A stretch of 64,000 nt of DNA. Origin: Gammaproteobacteria bacterium. Lineage in GTDB: Bacteria; Pseudomonadota; Gammaproteobacteria; Burkholderiales; Nitrosomonadaceae. The position numbers and the translations under genes are program-made. This document shows, piece by piece, positions 14,692 through 23,615 of this stretch. The stretch is from NCBI GenBank assembly GCA_015709615.1, contig CP054179.1:2790001-2854000 (forward strand). The letters are read 5' to 3'. Positions within the stretch are counted from its first letter, which is position 1; each line of letters begins with the position of its first letter. The notes beneath the pieces were generated by a model that did no database searches, was not told the DNA's origin, and was given only the letters and a program-made list of their open reading frames with translations.

Positions 14692-17070
14692 ATGAGTACA
14701 ATTGCAACGATACAACCACAAACAGATAGTGCGGGCGGCACAAGTGAATCGGCTTTTTCCAAGCATCTACAGATTGTTGTCAATAAGATTCAAGCAGCCA
14801 GCGATGTGGATGAGATCGCGCTGGAAGTTAGTAAGGATATCTGTACGTTACTCAATGCGGACCGGTTTACCATTTATTCGCTGAGTGACGACAAATCTTT
14901 TTTTGTCTCAAGGGTTAAAACCGGATTTGATTCTTTCCAGGAGCTGAAACTGCCGCTAACGGAAAACAGTATTATCGGATGTGCTGCCTTGCAAAAGAAA
15001 ATTATCAATATTGCGGATGTTTACGATAAGAGCGAGTTAAAAAAATATAATCCGTTGCTGGTTTTTTCCAATGAAGTGGACAAACGCACCGGTTATCGCA
15101 CCAAACAGATGCTGGCGGTGCCGATCCTGAGTACTGACAGCCGCGAGTTGATCGGTATGGTTCAGGTGATTAATAACAGGCGTAATGAACCGTTCACAAC
15201 CGCAACTGTAGAGAGTGTGGGAGAAATTTGCCGTGCGCTCGCGATGGCGCTTAGGCAGCGTCAGAAACCCGCCCAACTGCTGAAATCAAAATATGATTAT
15301 CTGATTTTCGATGCGCTGATCTCCGCCGCGGAATTGGAACTGGCCACCCGTTCGGCGCGTAAAAAGGGTTGTGATGTGGAAGATGTATTGATTGAAGAAT
15401 TTCAGATCAGTTTACCGCTCATCGGTAAAGCGCTAGCTTCATTTTTTCAGGTTAAATACGAGCCTTTCAAGGCCGACCGGATTAAACCAATCGATTTGCT
15501 CAGAAATTTAAAAAAAGATTATGTCGAAAGTAATTCCTTGCTGCCGATTGATGATACCAAAGACGGCCTGGTAATACTGACGCTCGATCCCGAGCGGATT
15601 AAGTCGCAGCGCATTGCCCATACCATTTTTCCCAAGCATAAAATTATTTACGCGGTTACCACGCAGCATGAATTTAATGCGACGATCGAACAATTCTATG
15701 GCGGCGGCACGGATGAGATCGGTACGGGCGATATCAATGAGATGCTGACCAATCTGGGTGTGGAAGACGCTGAAGAGGCAGGCGCCGAGATAGAAGAATC
15801 TTCGGCTGCTACCGACAACGAGCTGGTCAAGCTCGTCAATAAGATCATCATCGATGCCTATAAGATGGGTGTGTCGGATATCCATATCGAGCCTTATTCA
15901 GGCAAAGAGAAAACCAAGATCCGCTTCCGCAAGGATGGTTCGTTGATGCCTTATATCGAGATTCCGGCGGGCTATCGCAATCCCTTGGTGACACGGATCA
16001 AGATCATGTGCGATATGGATATTTCCGAGAAACGCAAGCCGCAGGACGGTAAGATTAAATTCCGGAAGTTTGCGCCATTGGACATCGAATTGCGCGTTGC
16101 AACCCTGCCCTCGGCGGGTGGCGTGGAAGATGTCGTGATGCGTATTCTGGCGGCCGGCGAGCCGATTCCGCTGGATAAGATGGGGTTTACTCAGCATAAC
16201 CTGGAAGAGTTGAAAAAGATTATTAGCAAACCTTACGGGCTGTTTTTTGTGTGCGGGCCGACAGGTTCAGGTAAAACCACGACGCTGCATTCGGTTTTGA
16301 AATACCTCAATCGTGACGACACCAAGATTTGGACAGCGGAAGATCCGGTCGAGATTACGCAAAAAGGCTTGCGTCAGGTACAAATCAATGTCAAAGCGGG
16401 ATTGACTTTCCCAGTCATCATGCGGTCTTTCTTGCGGGCAGACCCGGATATCATCATGGTCGGCGAGATGCGTGACAAGGAAACCACCAGCATCGGCATT
16501 GAAGCTTCACTGACCGGTCACTTGGTTTTGGCGACATTGCACACCAACAGCGCACCTGAATCGGTCATTCGCTTGCTGGATATGGGCATGGATCCGTTCA
16601 ATTTTTCCGATGCGCTGCTGGGTGTATTGGCACAGCGGCTGGCCAAACGATTGTGCAAATGTAAGCAACCGTATATTGCCGATGAGGGTGAGATTCAAGC
16701 GTTATTAATGGAATATTGCGGGGAATTGAAAAATATTGACCGGTTTAGGGCCAATCCGGAAGCTGCTTATCAAGAGATTCGGCAGCAATGGATCAAGCAA
16801 TACGGCGATGAAAGCGGCCAGATTACCTTGTATAAAGCTGCCGGTTGCGATGATTGCGTCGGTACCGGCTATTCAGGCCGGGTGGGATTGCATGAGTTGA
16901 TGACGGCGACCGATGCGCTGAAGAAGAATGTTCAGGAGCGCGCCCGTGTCGCGGATATGCTGGTGACGGCATTGGGCGATGGCATGCGAACGTTGAAGCA
17001 GGATGGGATCGAAAAGGTGTTACAAGGAATTACCGATATTCATCAAGTACGGGTGGTGTGTATCAAGTAA
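14692..17070 (+). CDS. GAF-domain type II/IV secretion ATPase (PilB/GspE-like)
   Basis: Protein of 792 residues. An N-terminal GAF domain (about 30-185) is followed by a GspE N-terminal-like domain (about 205-330) and the secretion ATPase core (about 370-790). In the core are Walker A GPTGSGKTTTLHS near residue 522, the Asp/Glu boxes around 540-590, the Walker B-like RADPDIIMVGEMRD, and a paired-cysteine zinc element CKC and CDDC near residues 658 and 719. Such ATPases drive pilus or pseudopilus assembly; the GAF fusion suggests control by a small ligand. No pilC, pilD or gsp gene is adjacent, and the nearest pilin is convergent, so the exact machine is unknown. Confidence 0.88.
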   Translation: MSTIATIQPQTDSAGGTSESAFSKHLQIVVNKIQAASDVDEIALEVSKDICTLLNADRFTIYSLSDDKSFFVSRVKTGFDSFQELKLPLTENSIIGCAALQKKIINIADVYDKSELKKYNPLLVFSNEVDKRTGYRTKQMLAVPILSTDSRELIGMVQVINNRRNEPFTTATVESVGEICRALAMALRQRQKPAQLLKSKYDYLIFDALISAAELELATRSARKKGCDVEDVLIEEFQISLPLIGKALASFFQVKYEPFKADRIKPIDLLRNLKKDYVESNSLLPIDDTKDGLVILTLDPERIKSQRIAHTIFPKHKIIYAVTTQHEFNATIEQFYGGGTDEIGTGDINEMLTNLGVEDAEEAGAEIEESSAATDNELVKLVNKIIIDAYKMGVSDIHIEPYSGKEKTKIRFRKDGSLMPYIEIPAGYRNPLVTRIKIMCDMDISEKRKPQDGKIKFRKFAPLDIELRVATLPSAGGVEDVVMRILAAGEPIPLDKMGFTQHNLEELKKIISKPYGLFFVCGPTGSGKTTTLHSVLKYLNRDDTKIWTAEDPVEITQKGLRQVQINVKAGLTFPVIMRSFLRADPDIIMVGEMRDKETTSIGIEASLTGHLVLATLHTNSAPESVIRLLDMGMDPFNFSDALLGVLAQRLAKRLCKCKQPYIADEGEIQALLMEYCGELKNIDRFRANPEAAYQEIRQQWIKQYGDESGQITLYKAAGCDDCVGTGYSGRVGLHELMTATDALKKNVQERARVADMLVTALGDGMRTLKQDGIEKVLQGITDIHQVRVVCIK

Positions 17071-17075
17071 GCAAT

Positions 17076-17092
17076 GTGACAAAAATTGTCAC
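17076..17092 (+). terminator. Hairpin after the GAF-ATPase gene
   Basis: Perfect 7-bp stem GTGACAA (17076-17082) / TTGTCAC (17086-17092) with an AAA loop, 5 bases after the stop codon and followed by TTTCTG. The T tract is short, so it may be a weak terminator or an RNA-stabilising hairpin. Confidence 0.45.
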
Positions 17093-17194
17093 TTTCTGAC
17101 GTGGTAAGCGGAATATCAATTAAGCAGACAGGGCATATCTGTTTGAGAGCAGTAACCAGTACATCTACATCATCAAGTACCTCGATATCGTTGA

Positions 17195-17419
17195 ATGATG
17201 GAAATGTACTGGCAAACTGAAAGCTGATACGATTATTTACAAGAACTGTCGGCGTTCAGTTTATTGAAGCGCGGATTACAAAAGTTAAATCAAAAAACCT
17301 TACTTCAAGCTGTTTTTCCTTCATTTCTCTGGCAATGATTTGGCACGCATGGAGATGCTAAAGAAGCTGATCTAGCAGAGTTTTGCGCTTATCTAAGTTT
17401 CGCAGATTTTTTTAAGTGA
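17195..17419 (+). pseudogene. Possible decayed ORF with two TGA codons
   Basis: The 491-base gap between the ATPase gene and the pilin gene contains a frame that reads MMEMYWQTES, TGA (17225-17227), then YDYLQELSAFSLLKRGLQ and on to FPSFLWQ, TGA (17336-17338), then FGTHGDAKEADLAEFCAYLS before a final TGA at 17417-17419. The amino acid composition and amphipathic helices look protein-like, and both internal stops could arise from Trp TGG. I do not recognise the product. A chance open stretch cannot be ruled out. Confidence 0.3.
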
Positions 17420-17449
17420 AGTGATTCAAAGTTGAATTCATATAAGTAA

Positions 17450-17481
17450 AAAAGCCACCTTAGTGCCCTAAGGCGGCTTTT
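17450..17481 (-). terminator. Rho-independent terminator of the pilin gene
   Basis: A 14-bp stem with a single mismatch, AAAAGCCACCTTAG (17450-17463) against CTAAGGCGGCTTTT (17468-17481), with a 4-base loop. Read on the minus strand it ends in a run of six T. It lies 80 bases after the pilin stop codon and could act in both directions. Confidence 0.85.
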
Positions 17482-17561
17482 ATCTGTAGAGTGTCAATGG
17501 GATCTGAAATTAGTATCGCAATCGAATTGAACTCTATTGAATGTCTGTTTTGAAAGTAAGA

Positions 17562-17984
17562 TTAACAATATCCCTTAGCCAAACATCCACCGGCTCTTGC
17601 CCATTGCACTGTGTTGTTGACGATGCTAGCTGTAAGTGTGAAATCATCAGCTGCTAATATCCCATTTGTTGCTGCAGGTACCATAGTGATTACTGCTGCT
17701 GTAGCCGTATTGCCTGATACAGTGCCTGATGTTACTTGACCTGATGCACCAATTGCAGCAGGTACGCCATTTGCGCCGTGCGTGCAGTTTAGTAAAGATC
17801 CTGTTGATTGATAGCAAAGTTCTAGCGCTAGTTTAAGTGGTGCTGCGGCTGAAACAACTTCACTATATCTTGCTTTTGTTGTATACGTTTGGTAAGCAGG
17901 TACCGCAACAGCAGCCAGAATACCGATAATAGCGACAACGATCATTAATTCAATCAGGGTAAAACCTTTTTGTACTTGTTGCAT
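17562..17984 (-). CDS. pilA: Type IV pilin (major pilin-like)
   Basis: Pilin precursor of 140 residues. The 7-residue leader ends in Gly, giving the prepilin peptidase site KG^FTLIELMIVVAIIGILA, with Phe as residue +1 and Glu at +5, and a long hydrophobic assembly helix. A C-terminal cysteine pair (GGCLAKGYC) can close the D-loop. It is transcribed alone from a sigma-54-type promoter and ends at a strong terminator, as usual for a highly expressed major pilin. Ribosome binding site AAAGGAGAAC is ideal. The neighbouring PilB-like ATPase on the opposite strand may serve it. Whether it is the only pilin gene of the organism cannot be told here. Confidence 0.9.
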   Translation of the reverse strand: MQQVQKGFTLIELMIVVAIIGILAAVAVPAYQTYTTKARYSEVVSAAAPLKLALELCYQSTGSLLNCTHGANGVPAAIGASGQVTSGTVSGNTATAAVITMVPAATNGILAADDFTLTASIVNNTVQWARAGGCLAKGYC

Positions 17985-18038
17985 TTGTTGTTCTCCTTTG
18001 GGTTAAGTAAGGCACACCAAGTGTGTGTGAAGTGTCTT

Positions 18039-18055
18039 AAGCAGGAATCATGCCA
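18039..18055 (-). promoter_or_regulatory. Sigma-54 promoter of pilin gene
   Basis: On the minus strand the sequence TGGCATGATTCCTGCTT has the invariant -24 GG and -12 GC separated by exactly 10 bases and matches the TGGCAC-N5-TTGC(A/T) consensus well. It is about 55 bases upstream of the pilin ATG. This predicts RpoN control, probably with a PilR-type activator, as for other type IV pilin genes. Confidence 0.8.
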
Positions 18056-18176
18056 GAATTATAAACCATATAATTAGTCAATCGTTACAGATCAAAGTTC
18101 AATCAGTTTGTAAGCATCTATAGGAATATTTTATGTTATGTTTTAAAGAATTAACAGGCATTTGATTGGCGTGAAT

Positions 18177-20960
18177 TCAATTGCCGAAAACTACTTCCCA
18201 TAGCCCCAGTACCGCCATGCGATTGTCTGTTATATGACTGCCTTCCACCCGGGTGAATTTTTGAGTTTGACCATCAATGGGAGCATTGCCGGTCATATCG
18301 GCATCGCCATTCAATCGCAAACGGTGTTGAATGCGCCGGAATTCCCGGTATGCGGAGCGTGCTTTTTCGGCAGTTTCTTTGGGGATGAGTGCCAATTCCC
18401 CCGCCAGTTTGAGAAGGGCGATATTGCCGATGTTTCCGGTTAATTCCGGGTAGCGGCCGGCGTATCCGAGCACTAAATACTGCACGATGAATTCGACATC
18501 GATAATACCACCGCGATCATGTTTGATGTCGAACAGCGGTGTTGGATTCGGATGGGCTTCCAGCATTTTCTCACGCATTTTCAATATGTGCTGTTTGAGC
18601 TCAATTAAATTGCGCGGCTTGCATAAGATTTCCTTGCGGGTGTTTTCAAAAATCTCGCCGACCCGCCGGTCGCCGACAACGAAGCGTGCACGGGTCAATG
18701 CCTGATGCTCCCATACCCAGGCTTGATGATGCTGATATTGCGCGAACGCTTCCATTGAACTGACCAGTAAGCCGGAAGCGCCGTTCGGGCGCAGACGCAA
18801 GTCTGTTTCGTACAACAATCCTGCCGACGTATGGCGGGTGAACCAGGCATTGATGCTTTGTCCCAACTTGGTGTAGATCTCGGCGGCATCCGGATGATCG
18901 TCGTCGTACAGAAAAATCATGTCGAGATCCGACGCGTAACCGAGCTCTTTCCCTCCCAATTTGCCGTAGCCGATGATTGCAAATGCAGGTTTTTCCCGGT
19001 GGCGTTTTTTCAAGCCGTTCCAAGCCAGGTTCAGCACTGTTTCCAATATCAGATCGGCCAAAGCAGTCAGATGATCGCTGAGGGTTTCGAGCAACAATGA
19101 GCCTTCCAGGTCGGTGACCAGCAACCGGAAGACCTGAGCGTGCTGAAAGTGACGCAAAACATCCATTTGCCACTCGATGACATCATCCTTGGGGTTATTG
19201 ACATGATTGAGTTGATAAGCGAGTTCGTCACTGAGGGCATGCCAATCAGGAACGGGGTGGGGAGCGTCCTGCCGCAGTAATTCATCCAGCAAAATAGGAT
19301 GACGCCCGAGATAGTCGCTTGCCCACCGGCTGATGCTGGCGAGTTCCGCGACGCGATGCAAGGTGTGCGGATGTTCCAGCAGGAGCGCCAGATACGATGC
19401 TTGCGGGCTGATTTTTTCCATCAATTGCAGCATGCGCTCCAGCGTGGTTTCAACCGGCGGAAGCCCGGCCACGGCTTCAATCAATAAGGGAATTAAGGTA
19501 TTGATTTGCTCACGATTGGTTTCAGGCAGTTGTTGATAAAAACTGCTTTGATAAAACAACCGCAGCCGTTCCGAGATTTTGACCGGATCACTGAATCCGA
19601 GCGTGCTCAGTTGCATGGTGGCTGCTTCGGTTTGCGAAACATCCTGTGTTTCGGTTTGCCACAAATTAGCCAGGGTGTCATGTGCTGATGATTTCCGTGG
19701 AGTGGCAAAAATGAGCTCAAAGTGACGCGTTACGTCCTTGCGGTGGATGTCGAGCTGCTCCATGAAAGCCGCATAACCTGAAAATCCCATGGCTGTGGCG
19801 ATCAGTTTTTGATCATCCGTATTCAGCGGCAACGTTTGTGTTTGCTGGTCGTCGAGATATTGCAGACGATGTTCCAGTTTGCGCAGGAACAGATAAGCAT
19901 CGGTGAGTTCCGCGACGGTTTCCGCCGGGAGTTGCTGCTTCTTTTGCAAGCGCTGTAAGACACTGAGCGTCGGTCGGATACACAAATCCACATCGCGCCC
20001 GCCGCGAATTAATTGGAAAACTTGTGTGATAAATTCGATTTCACGAATGCCGCCGGGGCCCAGTTTAATGTTGTCGTGCATTTCGCGGCGCTCGACTTCC
20101 TTGCGCAATTGCGCATGCAAACGGCGCATCGATTCGTATGCGCTGAAATCCAGATATTTGCGGAACACGAACGGCCGGACAATTTTTTCCATCAAAACCG
20201 ATTCGGCATCCGTGCCGGTGTGATTGGCAATTACCCGGCCTTTGATCCAGGCATGACGTTCCCACTCCCGTCCTTGCTTGATGAAATATTCTTCCAGCAT
20301 GGGGAAGCTGATGGCCAAAGGGCTGTTTTCACCATGCGGGCGTAATCGCATGTCGACACGGAATACATAGCCGTCGATGGTCAGGTCATTGAGGCTAGCG
20401 ATCAGTTTGCGGCCGAGGCGCGCAAAAAATTCATGGTTTGAAATGGATTTGGCGCCATCGGTTTCACCATCTTCTGGGTAGACGAAGATCAAATCGACAT
20501 CGGACGATACGTTGAGTTCGCCGCCGCCCAGCTTGCCCATAGCGACCACCAGCAGATGTTGAATCGCATTGCTGTTTTCTCCGCGCGGAAATCCGAAGCG
20601 ATCGGGTTGCGTCAACCACATTTCATGATGCCGGAGCGCAAAATTGATGGCAACTTCGGCGAGATCGGTCATGCAGGACATGACTTCGGTTAAATCGGCC
20701 AGACCGCTGATGTCGCGCACGGCCAGCCGGAGCATGACGTGTTTGCGTAGATCGCGCAGGACGCGATGCAGCACTTCCTCATCGGCAATTGGATCGGTTT
20801 GCGAATCCAGAAAAGCTTGCATTTCATCCCTGCGGAAGGGAAATAGAAGTGTTTCCTGCAGTGTGACTTTTCGTGCCGGTTCGCTGTCCAATAGGCGCTG
20901 GACATAACGGCTGAACGGTAATGCGGCGGCCAGTGTTGCAACGGTTGGTTGAGCGGTCAT
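18177..20960 (-). CDS. glnE: GlnE, glutamine synthetase adenylyltransferase/deadenylase
   Basis: Bifunctional enzyme of 927 residues that adds AMP to and removes it from glutamine synthetase, setting nitrogen assimilation in response to PII proteins. Two nucleotidyltransferase domains are visible. The N-terminal deadenylase half carries GKLGGGELNVSSDVDLIFVY near residue 140, and the C-terminal adenylylating half carries GYGKLGGKELGYASDLDMIF near residue 665; each keeps the paired Asp residues. The full length matches the family. It is transcribed alone, divergent from the nitrilase-family gene, with 230 bases between them in which no clear feature was seen. Confidence 0.96.
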   Translation of the reverse strand: MTAQPTVATLAAALPFSRYVQRLLDSEPARKVTLQETLLFPFRRDEMQAFLDSQTDPIADEEVLHRVLRDLRKHVMLRLAVRDISGLADLTEVMSCMTDLAEVAINFALRHHEMWLTQPDRFGFPRGENSNAIQHLLVVAMGKLGGGELNVSSDVDLIFVYPEDGETDGAKSISNHEFFARLGRKLIASLNDLTIDGYVFRVDMRLRPHGENSPLAISFPMLEEYFIKQGREWERHAWIKGRVIANHTGTDAESVLMEKIVRPFVFRKYLDFSAYESMRRLHAQLRKEVERREMHDNIKLGPGGIREIEFITQVFQLIRGGRDVDLCIRPTLSVLQRLQKKQQLPAETVAELTDAYLFLRKLEHRLQYLDDQQTQTLPLNTDDQKLIATAMGFSGYAAFMEQLDIHRKDVTRHFELIFATPRKSSAHDTLANLWQTETQDVSQTEAATMQLSTLGFSDPVKISERLRLFYQSSFYQQLPETNREQINTLIPLLIEAVAGLPPVETTLERMLQLMEKISPQASYLALLLEHPHTLHRVAELASISRWASDYLGRHPILLDELLRQDAPHPVPDWHALSDELAYQLNHVNNPKDDVIEWQMDVLRHFQHAQVFRLLVTDLEGSLLLETLSDHLTALADLILETVLNLAWNGLKKRHREKPAFAIIGYGKLGGKELGYASDLDMIFLYDDDHPDAAEIYTKLGQSINAWFTRHTSAGLLYETDLRLRPNGASGLLVSSMEAFAQYQHHQAWVWEHQALTRARFVVGDRRVGEIFENTRKEILCKPRNLIELKQHILKMREKMLEAHPNPTPLFDIKHDRGGIIDVEFIVQYLVLGYAGRYPELTGNIGNIALLKLAGELALIPKETAEKARSAYREFRRIQHRLRLNGDADMTGNAPIDGQTQKFTRVEGSHITDNRMAVLGLWEVVFGN

Positions 20961-21190
20961 CGGTATGATCGAAGTGTAAAGACGCTAAGATTAGCAAATC
21001 ATTTCGGATTAAGCATAAATCAAAATAGAACGTTATCAGAGTAAATGCTAGAATCGGGCTTGCTAAGTGAAATCATTGTTCTCAACAGGGTGACATTAAA
21101 AAAGAAAAATGCCAAATATAAAAGAACTTGCCGGTGGCGCCTGTTTCCTGATGGAAATATTTTGAATAATAGAACAATCGATCAACTACT

Positions 21191-22048
21191 ATGTTAAACA
21201 ATAAACAGCAAGAAGCAACGATGGAAAACAAAAAACACCAAGGCTTTCGTGTCGCTGCCATTCAAATGGCTTCGGGGCCGAGCGTATCCGCGAATCTGGA
21301 GGAAGCTGCGCGCTTGATTGAAGATGCGGCCTCCCAGGGGGCGCAGCTGGTTGTATTACCCGAGTATTTTTGTATCATGGGGATGAAGGATACCGATAAG
21401 CTGGCGGTCCGGGAGCAACCCGGCGATGGACAAATCCAGAAGTTTCTCAGTGAAACGGCAAAACGGTTGAGTATATGGCTGGTAGGCGGATCAGTGCCGT
21501 TGACCTCATCCGAACCGGACAAAGTCTATAATAGTTGCTTAGTTTATGCAGACAACGGTGAGCAAGTTGCGCGTTACGATAAAATTCACTTGTTTGGCTT
21601 GCAGCTCGGGCATGAGCATTATGCCGAAGAGAAAACCATTAAAGCCGGGGATAAAGTGGTGACCGTGGATTCTCCGTTTGGTCGCATCGGCTTATCGATA
21701 TGCTACGATTTGCGTTTTCCGGAATTATTCCGGCTGATGAATAAAGTTGATATTATCCTGGCGCCCGCGGCATTTACGGCGATTACCGGTAAAGCGCACT
21801 GGGAAGTGCTGGTGCGCGCGCGCGCGGTTGAGAATATGGCGTACGTGATCGCGCCGGGTCAAGGCGGTTATCATGTCAACGGGCGTGAAACCAACGGCGA
21901 TAGTATGATTGTCGATCCTTGGGGGGTCGTGATGGCGCGCTTGCCGCGCGGTTCCGGAGCTGTGGTGGCGACAATCGATCCCGAATATCAAACCAGTTTG
22001 CGAACCAACTTGCCCGCACTGGATCACCGCATTTTGCAACCCTGTTAA
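21191..22048 (+). CDS. Carbon-nitrogen hydrolase (nitrilase superfamily, Nit-like)
   Basis: Amidase of 285 residues with the Glu-Lys-Cys triad of the superfamily: Glu in VVLPEYFC near residue 57, Lys in RYDKIHLFG near residue 128, and Cys in GLSICYDLRFPELFR near residue 163. The last motif is that of the Nit1/Nit2 branch, which repairs deaminated glutathione or acts as omega-amidase; the exact substrate cannot be read. An internal ATG at 21221 (MENKKHQGF) is an equally plausible start. tldD follows after 30 bases, a pairing that is common in betaproteobacteria. Confidence 0.88.
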   Translation: MLNNKQQEATMENKKHQGFRVAAIQMASGPSVSANLEEAARLIEDAASQGAQLVVLPEYFCIMGMKDTDKLAVREQPGDGQIQKFLSETAKRLSIWLVGGSVPLTSSEPDKVYNSCLVYADNGEQVARYDKIHLFGLQLGHEHYAEEKTIKAGDKVVTVDSPFGRIGLSICYDLRFPELFRLMNKVDIILAPAAFTAITGKAHWEVLVRARAVENMAYVIAPGQGGYHVNGRETNGDSMIVDPWGVVMARLPRGSGAVVATIDPEYQTSLRTNLPALDHRILQPC

Positions 22049-22078
22049 CTGCCTGCGCAATTATTAGAACTACTTAGA

Positions 22079-23551
22079 ATGACAGCTGAATACACAGTAG
22101 ACTCAAAGGATTTTCTGGCGATCGCGGATCGCTGCCTGTTGTCGCCTTATGATATCGATGCAACCGCATTGCAGCAAGTATTGGGGCAAATACTGACGCA
22201 TAAAATCGACTATGCCGATCTTTATTTTCAGTACAGCCGCTCCGAAGGCTGGATGCTGGAGGAAGGCATCGTCAAGTCGGGCAGTTTCAATATCGAGCAG
22301 GGTGTGGGCGTTCGCGCTATCAGCGGAGAAAAAACCGGGTTTGCGTATTCCGATGATATCAGCATGCCGGCATTGGTAGCAGCGGCGCAGGCCACGCGGG
22401 CCATCGCCAATCAAAGCGGTTCGCATCCGGTGCAGATTGCCAAACGAAACGCATTGGATCGGCGGACACAACTTTATTTGCCGGAAGATCCGATAGCCAG
22501 TCTCAAAGATGCGGATAAAGTGGCTTTACTGGAGCGATTGGAACGGTATACCCGGCAGCTTGACCGGCGCGTGACCCAGGTGGTTGCATCGCTTGCGGGC
22601 GAATATGAAGTAATTCTGGTAACACGCAGCGATGGATTGCTGGCAGCGGATGTAAGGCCGCTGGTGCGTTTGTCGCTGCAGGTGATCGCGGAAGAAAACG
22701 GCCGCCGGGAACAGGGCATGGCTGGTGGTGGCGGGCGTTTCAGTTATGCTTATTTCACCGATGAGATTTTGCAGGATTACGCCCAAAAAGCTGTCCATCA
22801 AGCTATCGTCAATCTGGATGCGCGCCCGGCGCCGGCGGGTACGATGACGGTAGTTTTGGGAAGCGGTTGGCCGGGCATACTGCTGCACGAAGCGATTGGG
22901 CATGGACTGGAGGGCGACTTCAACCGCAAAGGCAGTTCGGCTTTTTCCGGGCGTGTCGGTGAGCGTGTTGCGGCGCCGGGCGTTACCGTTGTCGACGACG
23001 GAACGATCCTGCGGCGGCGCGGATCGTTAAACATCGACGACGAAGGTAATCCAACGCAATGTACTGTGCTGATAGAAGATGGCATACTGCGAGGCTATTT
23101 GCAGGATAGCCTGAATGCCCGGTTGATGGATTTGCCGGTTACCGGTAACGGGCGGCGTGAATCTTTCGCGCATATTCCGATGCCGCGCATGACGAATACG
23201 TATATGTTGAACGGCGACAAAGATCCGGCGGAAATTATCGCTTCCGTGAAGCATGGTTTGTATGCGGCAAATTTTGGCGGCGGCCAGGTCGATATTACCA
23301 GCGGTAAATTTGTTTTTTCGGCTGCTGAAGCCTATATGATTGAAGATGGTAAAATCACCTACCCGGTTAAAGGGGCCACCCTGATCGGTAACGGGCCGGA
23401 TGTGTTGACGCGGGTTTCCATGATTGGCAACGATATGCTTCTGGATCCGGGTGTCGGGACGTGCGGCAAAGAAGGGCAGAGTGTACCGGTAGGTGTCGGG
23501 CAACCGACATTGCGCATTGACGGATTGACTGTCGGCGGGACAGGGATTTGA
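22079..23551 (+). CDS. tldD: TldD metalloprotease subunit
   Basis: Protein of 490 residues of the TldD/PmbA family. TldD carries the zinc-binding motif of the TldD-TldE heterodimer, seen here as LLHEAIGHGLEGDF near residue 268, and the dimer degrades unfolded peptides and matures some ribosomal peptides and antitoxins. The N-terminal GVGVRAISGEKTGFAYSDD and the C-terminal GNDMLLDPGVGTCGKEGQ are family hallmarks. Its partner TldE (PmbA) is not in this window. It follows the amidase gene at short distance with no strong ribosome binding site. Confidence 0.95.
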   Translation: MTAEYTVDSKDFLAIADRCLLSPYDIDATALQQVLGQILTHKIDYADLYFQYSRSEGWMLEEGIVKSGSFNIEQGVGVRAISGEKTGFAYSDDISMPALVAAAQATRAIANQSGSHPVQIAKRNALDRRTQLYLPEDPIASLKDADKVALLERLERYTRQLDRRVTQVVASLAGEYEVILVTRSDGLLAADVRPLVRLSLQVIAEENGRREQGMAGGGGRFSYAYFTDEILQDYAQKAVHQAIVNLDARPAPAGTMTVVLGSGWPGILLHEAIGHGLEGDFNRKGSSAFSGRVGERVAAPGVTVVDDGTILRRRGSLNIDDEGNPTQCTVLIEDGILRGYLQDSLNARLMDLPVTGNGRRESFAHIPMPRMTNTYMLNGDKDPAEIIASVKHGLYAANFGGGQVDITSGKFVFSAAEAYMIEDGKITYPVKGATLIGNGPDVLTRVSMIGNDMLLDPGVGTCGKEGQSVPVGVGQPTLRIDGLTVGGTGI

Positions 23552-23615
23552 CGGTACGATGATAAATTGGAATGTTTTTATAACTTGTTGAAATTGATAT
23601 TGGGATGCAAAAAGC

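Noticed and set aside
21109..21165. 18-codon frame MPNIKELAGGACFLMEIF upstream of the amidase gene
   Set aside because: Too short and without a ribosome binding site or context to support it.
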